From Blastocystis hominis (Eukaryota > Sar > Bigyra > Opalinata > Blastocystidae): a stretch of 64,000 bases of DNA. The stretch covers positions 255,501 through 319,500 of the forward strand of contig NW_013171868.1 of the NCBI RefSeq assembly GCF_000151665.1. The letters are read 5' to 3'. Below the pieces are notes generated by a model. That model saw only the letters and a program-made list of their open reading frames with translations. It did not search any database and was not told the DNA's origin. Below, piece by piece: positions 58,201 through 64,000 of the stretch. The translations under genes and the position numbers were made by a program. Positions within the stretch are counted from its first letter, which is position 1; each line of letters begins with the position of its first letter.

Positions 58201-61200
58201 CGGAATGCGCGGCGAGAGCTTGTCCGAGATCGTCGCTGCGAACGTCCAGCGATTCAGCAGGTCGATGATGGTGAAGCGATAGGCGGACTGCTGAAACGCC
58301 GCCTCCGAAGTGAGAGACGCGAAGATCCCGCAGGCCGAAATCACGATCGACGGCCGATTGTGATAGAGCGAGATGGCGTCCAGCACGTCTTTCAGCCCAT
58401 TGCTCTTGAGGAACTGCTGCCGAAACACGGCGCTGGATTGGGAGATGATGCCGATGACCATGAAGACATTCTCGCAGACCTCCGCGGAGTTCTGATTGCG
58501 AACCAGAACGGTCTGGAAGGTGGCGGATTCGGTGTCCAGGCGGAGCAATGCCTCTTTCGATTTGATTTCTTGGAGGAGGTAGAGGGCGAGGAGAATGCAG
58601 GAAGACGTGGTCGGGAAGTTTTTGGCGACGTGGAGGCAGAGATCGACGGTGATCGGGAGATCGATGTAGGAATCCGCGTGTCTGGACTTGGCGAGAAGCG
58701 CGAAGATGAGAAGCGACCGCGAAACCACTTCCTTGTCGTCGAGATAGGACGAAACCACGCGGAGAAGCGTGTTGACGCCGTTGAGGATGAGAAAAGCGTT
58801 GATGAGACGGTGATCTAGAGGTGAATGGAAGGCAAAAAACACCACAATCCGACTCGATGAGGTCTGCCAGACTATCGAGAATCAAAAGCTTTTCGTTTCG
58901 ATCGGAATGGCTGAGCTGATACAGAATCGTCTTCATCAGAATCATTTCGTCCTGATTGTTGAACGAACTCGTCTTTTCGTCTACAATCAACTCTCCTCCT
59001 TTCTCCGACTCGACAATCCCAAATTCTGGCCAACCAGCAAAAACTTCTTCTGCACCACTTGGCTCAGCGGAAGCGGATGAGTGGCGCCTTCCCCCCGCTC
59101 CACTTGCGGAAGCTCCTGCAACGACTGCGGATTGTGCAAGGAGAGATTGCTCTCCACTTGATCCATCATTTTCACAATCCCGACGCTCTTCAGCTTGCCT
59201 CGAAGATCCTCTAAAACGATCAACAAAAAGAGGATAGAAGGCTACTCGATGAGCTCAAAACCACCAAGACGGAGAAGAATTCGTTTACTAAATTAAGCGA
59301 TGTCACGTAGGAGGACACCGAATCCACGATCACGAACAGCGTCTCCATCGAGTGGAAACTGCTCTCAAATGCTATGAATCAAGAAGTCAAAATCGAGAAG
59401 ACGGTGAATCATCAAAGACGCGATGACTCCGAATTTCATCACGGTGGTTTCGTCCTGTTTGTGGTGGTAACAGGCATAGGACATGCAAGGAATCAGCATG
59501 AAGAAATCGAATCGTTCCATGAGATAGTCAAACCATTCTATCTTCGATTCGGATCGATTGTGCCTACTTTCGTTCAGGAGAATGTCTTCCAGCACGGAGA
59601 AAATCGCAGGGATGTAATGACTCAGCGAGTCGTCCAGCAAACAATGCAAACAAAACGAAAGAAACGACTCTTGGGTATCCCAGCTCACTTTCTCCGCATC
59701 CAGCTGCAGCTCCGATCTCTCGGACCACGACAGTGGCGCAGCCACGCTCTGCTTCTTTTGCAGAGATCGCTTCGAGCTGTTAAGCGAATTCTGCGAGCTC
59801 TGCAGACTCTGCGAGCTCTGCGAATTCAGCGAGCTTAGTAAACTCGGTATGTTCTGTGAACTCTGCAGACTCTGCGAGCTCTGCGATTGGAGCTGGGATT
59901 GTGACTGGAATTGGAGCTGGAAGTGAGATTGTGATTGTGACTGGAATTGTGATTGTGACTGGAATTGTGATTGAGACTGAGATTGTGATTGAGATTGAGA
60001 TTGAGACTGTGATTGCGACGGAGGGACAGAAGCGTCGGAGGAAGGGCTGGCATTCATGGCTTCGATCAAACCCTGAATGAGCTGAGCTAGTTTCAAATCG
60101 CATTCCTTGTAGTTCTGGAAAGACTGGAGCGTATCGACGATTCGGTTCTTTCGAATCCACTCAATCCCCGAAGAAGCGTCAAGCAACGCCATGAGGAAGT
60201 CGAGAAGCACTTTCCCCTTTTCCTCGTCGAACAAAATCAGCGGAAGACACTCCACCAGGTTCGACAGTTCCTCGGTTTCCACGATCATATCAACGAAGCA
60301 CGGCACGAAATGAATCAGATGCGTGAGCGTCGTCAGCGTGTCCAAAACCACCGTCGGATCTCGACTCAGCGTGATGAAATGCATCGCGCACACCCGCAAA
60401 ACTCCCGCATTGATCATGCACACGCACGCCGTTTCTACATTTCAGGGCGTTTCATCGACTACCATCAACGCAGAGCGCGTCGAAGAGCTTCTGAATGACG
60501 CTAGCGAGCGTGTTCTCGAGAGGACAGAGGTTGACGGCCGTTTCGGCGAGCGCAACGAACTGCTCCAGAAAGAGAAATCGAGGCGGGAGGTCTAGACAGA
60601 AGCGAAGTCGGGTGCGTGGTACGGTGCTCGACGAGAAGCTGGATGAACGAGAAGAGAGGGAGAAAGAGCGAGCTGTCGCCGAGCTGTCCGAGGACGAAGA
60701 TGCGATGGAGCAGCGAGGATCGGATGAAGAAGTCGACGTTGTCGCTCGACTCCACCAGAAGCGTCAAAAGATGCAGAAGCTTCTTGTTCTGCTTGGAGGA
60801 GAGCTTCGAGCTCTCAGCAAAGCGTGCGACGGCGACGAGAATATCGTCGATACAGTCCTTCCGGTGGGCGAAGATGCAGATCACGTCCATTAACAATAGA
60901 GAGTGGGGTGAGTTATCGCGAAGCAAGGGCAACAAATAGGTTTTAATGGACGCCTTGTCGACTTGGATGTCGATCGAGGAGTTTGACAGTAGCGTCAGAA
61001 GCATTCTGAGGATGGTTTTGTTCAGGGAGGAGTTCCCCCCTCCGAGACTTTGCATCAACCAAGGAACTAAGCTCGAAAAATGTTCAACATGAGCAGCTGT
61101 GAGTGATATTCATAGAGAAAAAACGACTTTGCTGAAGCTGGTTTGAAAGCCACTGCAGACAAACAACTTTAACAGATAGGTTTTGCAAGCCATTAAGAAA

Positions 61201-61860
61201 CGATAAGATGGAAGATACAAATTCAGGCTCGTCTTTGTCGTCTAATTTAGCAAAAAATAACGGAGAGCATACTGATAGTGATTCTCTGTTGTAGATAGGA
61301 AAGAAGGAGATGTGCAGAATCCATAAAGTGCGTTTGTATAAAGTCGATGCAACTAGAAATACCTGAAATTTGAAATAATTGAACTAAGAGCGTAATAGCT
61401 AAGAATGAACGCAACAATTACTCCTATACCCTCATGTTCTTTAGAACTCAATGGACTTTCATCAAAAAAGTCATCGACCTAATAGTTAAAATGTTTTACA
61501 GAGAAAAACAATGTTTTCATAAACGAGCTCGATATTAGCTCCATAGGTTATTCCGGACTCTGCTATGGGCTTGGTTTTATCTATTTCCTTCCCATTAAAG
61601 AGCATTGCAGAAAACGCTTTACCCTCCTTAGGGAGATCCTAAATTTCAGATCTAGAATAAGGACGAAGAACTCTCAGTCTGGATTTAACGATAGCACATA
61701 GTGTTTCATAATTTGCAGTTGGCTGGATAGATATGTAGTATGTTTTACCATAGGTAGGAACAGAGATATTAACTACAATTCGACGATTGCTATCTCCAGA
61801 AACAACATTTCGAGGAGATGGATGTTCTAGAGTAAAGCAAAGCCCTTTTCTACTACGCAT
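55246..61860 (-). CDS. Giant UBL plus armadillo/HEAT-like repeat protein
   Basis: Not recognised as a named family. ATG 61860 starts RRIVVNISVPTYGKTYYISI and, across a short intron, AMLFNGKEIDKTKPIAESGI and YGANIELVY, which read as a ubiquitin-like fold. The remaining roughly 1,900 residues are alpha-helical repeats such as LLVQLFQIS, INAFLILNGVNTLLRVVSSY, MLETLQIILGVGASCADHF and YSILATGIVSRICQAIQ, typical of armadillo-like arrays. Two low-complexity insertions interrupt them: (SQ)n-rich at about 59860-60020 and NNGP repeats at about 57233-57412. Introns of about 30 nt occur throughout, and the frame is held by splicing. It ends SFGEPPKESIILV, TAG 55246-55248. No catalytic domain (HECT, RING, kinase) is visible. 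It could be a ubiquitin-pathway or trafficking scaffold; I do not assign one. One or more internal joins may be wrong. Confidence 0.72.
57233..57412 (-). repeat. 12-bp tandem repeat encoding NNGP
   Basis: About ten GGGTCCATTATT units on the plus strand, encoding NNGP on the minus strand, with diverged flanking units (NKEF, NEFN). Confidence 0.9.
59860..60020 (-). repeat. 6-bp-based repeat encoding Ser-Gln runs
   Basis: GATTGT/GACTGG-type hexamers on the plus strand encode SQSQSQ/FQSQ runs in the armadillo-like protein. Confidence 0.88.
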
Positions 61861-61981
61861 TTCGAAATAACGAAAATACCCAAAAGATAAGAGTCCTACC
61901 CACTAACTCAAAAACAATTTAACCCTTTTGTGTGTTTTGTTTAAACAAAAAACGAATAAGGACATGTTTATACCACTCAAC

Positions 61982-62499
61982 TTAGAAGATACCAATCTTG
62001 TTAGCAACGTCCATAGCTTCATTCTCACCACTCATACGCACAAACGCCTTCTTGAAACCCAGAGGAGAAATCACCGTATTCACCTTAGAGCACTTAACAT
62101 TGTAAAGCTTGTTAATGGCCTGACGAATCTGTCTCTTGTTTGCACGAATATCCACAAAGAAAGTAAGAATATTCTCAGACTACAATATAAGTGCCTATAA
62201 ACAGAAAACCTCAATCTTCTTCATAGAAGACTCGCTCACAGCTGGCTTCTTGATGATAGCATAAGCATCCATCTTATTCTCCTTGCTGATAGCGTGTCTC
62301 TCATACTTGGGCTTACGAGCAAGTTTAAGAGTCTTGGGGCGGTAGAAACGAGTGGTAGTATGAATATGACCTCCGCTCTTCTTCTGAATGCGTTGGGTTT
62401 TCTTGGCAGCGGCAGTGGCTAAACAATGGTAAGAATAATCAATTTAAAAAACAATCAATCGAACAAAGAAAATAAGTTACCTTTAGCAGTACCAACCAT
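61982..62499 (-). CDS. RPL23A: 60S ribosomal protein L23a (uL23)
   Basis: Large-subunit protein at the polypeptide exit, where SRP and chaperones dock. ATG 62499 (MVGTAK) is followed by an unusually long 62-nt intron, then ATAAAKKTQRIQKKSGGHIH, TTTRFYRPKTLKLARKPKYE, RHAISKENKMDAYAIIKKP and SSMKKIE. After a 31-nt intron come ENILTFFVDIRANKRQIRQA, INKLYNVKCSKVNTVISPLG and the end ANKIGIF with TAA 61982-61984. The family core is complete and the assignment unambiguous. An early intron right after the first few codons is common in ribosomal protein genes. Only a degenerate TTGTTTAA element follows. Confidence 0.97.
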
Positions 62500-62828
62500 G
62501 TTCTAAACGAGTCCTTAAAAACTTCTAGTGAATGGAAAACAAGGAGTTTCATAATATGTTGTGGGGTAATTACGATTAGCTAGTAAAATTACTATTCTAG
62601 TATTTATCCCCACCTCAATATTCCTATTTCACAATATTCTGTTAAATTTTAAAGTAGTGCGACTACAAAACTGGATAGTTTTATTGATCGTAGATAATAG
62701 ACTCACAAGAGCGGAATGCCAAAGTTTTAGTGAAGTACTATACGCTCAGGGTACTTAATCTGTACTGTATTCGAGTAATCGTGTGAGGAACAAAGATTAA
62801 AGCGTCTCATCAACTCAAAAGCGAATTA
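62500..62828. other. Intergenic, 329 bp, AT-rich
   Basis: uL23 promoter and the 3' region of the Cys-rich protein gene. No exact TGTTTGTT on the minus strand and no RNA gene recognised. Confidence 0.6.
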
Positions 62829-63464
62829 TTATTCATCTTGTTTAGAGCACTGGTCGCATATCGATTTCTTATGGACTCGGTCACAGTTACAATCCGTAAT
62901 TACACTGTGGCACCTTCGGCAGACATAGTCTCCAACTTGTTTAACGTTGAAATCATAGCGTTCAGTGTGACTCAAAAGCAGAAGATCAAAATAGTGAGGT
63001 TGCAGTTTGTCGGCATCGATATCATCTGTTTCCTTTGGTGTCTGATCGTCACGAATGATAAACATATCGAAATGACAATTTTTCAAGTAAAGCGATAAAA
63101 CTTCAAAAAGTGCCCCACAAAATGGGCACGAACCGCAACATCCAAAGTAAATCCTCTCACTTTCCATAAAGCCGCAATTCTCTACTATTATCTTATTGAA
63201 GAACGAACAATTGTTGTTGCTGCATCTCCCCTCCTTATTCAAGCCGTCCATCAGAACTCTGCCGACGTCATACACTAGCACATGCGAATCATTCGATAAG
63301 TTGGATATAGTATCAGCAGAGAGCTTAGAGTTGTCTTCATCACAAATTACAATAGATTCCTTTGGCAATTCTAGCTTCTTGCAAACAAATGACACAATAT
63401 CATCAAGCAAGAAGCATCCTTCAAAATCATAGGAAAATACTTTCAGATAATAGTGGAAAAACAT
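62829..63464 (-). CDS. Uncharacterised UBL-like, Cys-rich (zinc-binding?) protein
   Basis: A single-exon gene of 211 residues, ATG 63464 to TAA 62829-62831. The first 70 residues (VFSYDFEGCFLLDDIVSFVC, then SIVICDEDNSKLSADTISNL) read like a ubiquitin-like domain. The rest carries Cys pairs: CSNNNC, CCGSCPFC, then CRRCHSVITDCNCD and CDQC near the end, suggesting two zinc sites, with a predicted helical stretch between. I do not recognise the family. No signal peptide or membrane segment. It lacks introns, unlike most neighbours, and is AT-richer than the minus-strand genes to its left. Its neighbours give no functional clue. Confidence 0.65.
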   Translation of the reverse strand: MFFHYYLKVFSYDFEGCFLLDDIVSFVCKKLELPKESIVICDEDNSKLSADTISNLSNDSHVLVYDVGRVLMDGLNKEGRCSNNNCSFFNKIIVENCGFMESERIYFGCCGSCPFCGALFEVLSLYLKNCHFDMFIIRDDQTPKETDDIDADKLQPHYFDLLLLSHTERYDFNVKQVGDYVCRRCHSVITDCNCDRVHKKSICDQCSKQDE

Positions 63465-63558
63465 CTTTATGATCTTACAATAGGTAGGTTAATAAAATAA
63501 TGACGAAGCCTTCTCTCTAATCAAGGAATCACTATACAAAGATTCCTCTGGCATTTTC

Positions 63559-63566
63559 AACAAACA
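63559..63566 (-). terminator. TGTTTGTT 3'-end element of the right-edge gene
   Basis: AACAAACA on the plus strand, 56 nt past the encoded TAA at 63623-63625. Confidence 0.75.
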
Positions 63567-63622
63567 GCACTATATTATGAACATTTATATCAATCAATAG
63601 CTTCCTCCCTGTTTCACGGTAT

Positions 63623-64000
63623 TTAAGCAAGAATCAGACTCCATTCAGCCATATCCAGCTGACCTCCATAATAGGTATCATCAATATTCACAACCGCACT
63701 GCACTGGAACATGTAGGCATTGTAGGCATTCACGTTGCTCAGGGTGAAGGTCAAGGACTGAGCGGCAGTAGACCACTCCACACTATCCTGGCTATCCAGC
63801 ATCACCCATTCGTCGCTTTCGTTCTTTCTACCAAAGATCTTCCACGTGTTGCAAGCCGCAGCCGTCGAATCGCCGTTGGTGAGCACATACTTGTTCATCG
63901 TGTTCGCATCGCCCTCGGGGAACGTGTAGGTCACTTCCACAGGGAAACTCGAGCTCGTCACAGCGGCTCGGTACTTGGTAGAAATCAAGTTATCGAACAG
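63623..64000 (-). CDS. Partial gene, beta-rich (discoidin/F5-8-like?) domain
   Basis: The gene enters from the right edge, so its start is missing. About 125 residues are visible: VTYTFPEGDANTMNKYVLTN, AACNTWKIFGRKNESDEWVM, LDSQDSVEWS and a final YYGGQLDMAEWSLILA with TAA. The pattern (NxWxIxGxxNxxxWVxLDSQ ... xxLxEWxLI) resembles discoidin/F5-8 type C carbohydrate-binding folds often found in secreted protist proteins, but I cannot confirm it. Two Cys are present. TGTTTGTT follows 56 nt later. It may be the C-terminus of a larger secreted or surface protein. Confidence 0.6.
   Translation of the reverse strand: MFDNLISTKYRAAVTSSSFPVEVTYTFPEGDANTMNKYVLTNGDSTAAACNTWKIFGRKNESDEWVMLDSQDSVEWSTAAQSLTFTLSNVNAYNAYMFQCSAVVNIDDTYYGGQLDMAEWSLILA

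Noticed and set aside
56674-58818. 714-codon plus-strand open frame opposite the UBL-armadillo gene
   Set aside because: Composition (His/Arg/Glu runs, GSIIGSIIG repeats) is the antisense of the armadillo and NNGP coding sequence.

Overview
The window looks like a nuclear genome segment of the anaerobic stramenopile Blastocystis or a very close relative. Three things support this. Genes are packed tightly and broken by tiny GT-AG introns, nearly all 28-35 nt. The word TGTTTGTT, known in Blastocystis as the element just downstream of poly(A) sites, follows most genes here. Several genes also reach that word with no in-frame stop, as expected where polyadenylation itself supplies the stop codon. 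The organism name is inferred from these traits, not from a database match. I see no rRNA, tRNA, CRISPR array, transposon or virus-like element. A 167-base assembly gap lies at 30988-31154.

Layout. 1-0.9 kb: 3' part of a G-patch splicing factor (Spp2/GPKOW). 1-6.8 kb: a type II membrane protein with BspA-like leucine-rich repeats, meeting tail to tail a giant UBR-box/RING ubiquitin ligase (6.8-14 kb, minus). 14.3-18.6 kb: DPH3, GlcNAc-6-phosphate deacetylase and an organellar DNA polymerase (POP). 18.9-24.8 kb (minus): IBA57, REEP/Yop1, a glycosyltransferase-like protein, ribosomal protein eL6 and RCE1. 24.9-30 kb: a C-terminally anchored membrane protein, an SR-rich protein, and a large secreted Cys-rich/collagen/mucin protein. 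30-33.2 kb (minus): TBC RabGAP, PDZ-like protein, monoacylglycerol lipase-like enzyme. 33.4-42.5 kb (plus): multi-span membrane protein, WDR81 (pseudokinase-BEACH-WD40) and FIP1. 42.5-51.8 kb: an APC/C-like TPR protein, a DEAH-box helicase, ARP2, eIF2-alpha and DNAJC11. 52-55 kb: an ERGIC-53/VIP36-type lectin and a type I membrane protein. 55.2-61.9 kb (minus): a ~2,000-residue UBL plus armadillo-like protein. 62-64 kb: ribosomal protein uL23, a Cys-rich UBL-like protein and a partial secreted protein.

Functional themes. RNA processing is well represented: GPKOW, the SR protein, the DEAH helicase and FIP1. FIP1 belongs to the machinery that would execute the polyadenylation-made stops seen in neighbouring genes. 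Endomembrane functions are REEP, RCE1, the L-type lectin, WDR81, the RabGAP and the type I receptor-like protein. Mitochondrion-related organelle functions are POP (with a presequence-like N-terminus), IBA57 and DNAJC11. Surface or secreted products are the LRR protein, the collagen/mucin protein and the partial gene at the right edge.

Two sequence-level patterns cut across genes. The palindrome CCGCGG is repeated about 50 times, including inside 30-nt introns. A related word, GTGGAAAC, is shared by introns of three unrelated genes. Most exon joins were worked out by eye from reading frame, GT-AG ends and family similarity, so single splice sites are predictions.
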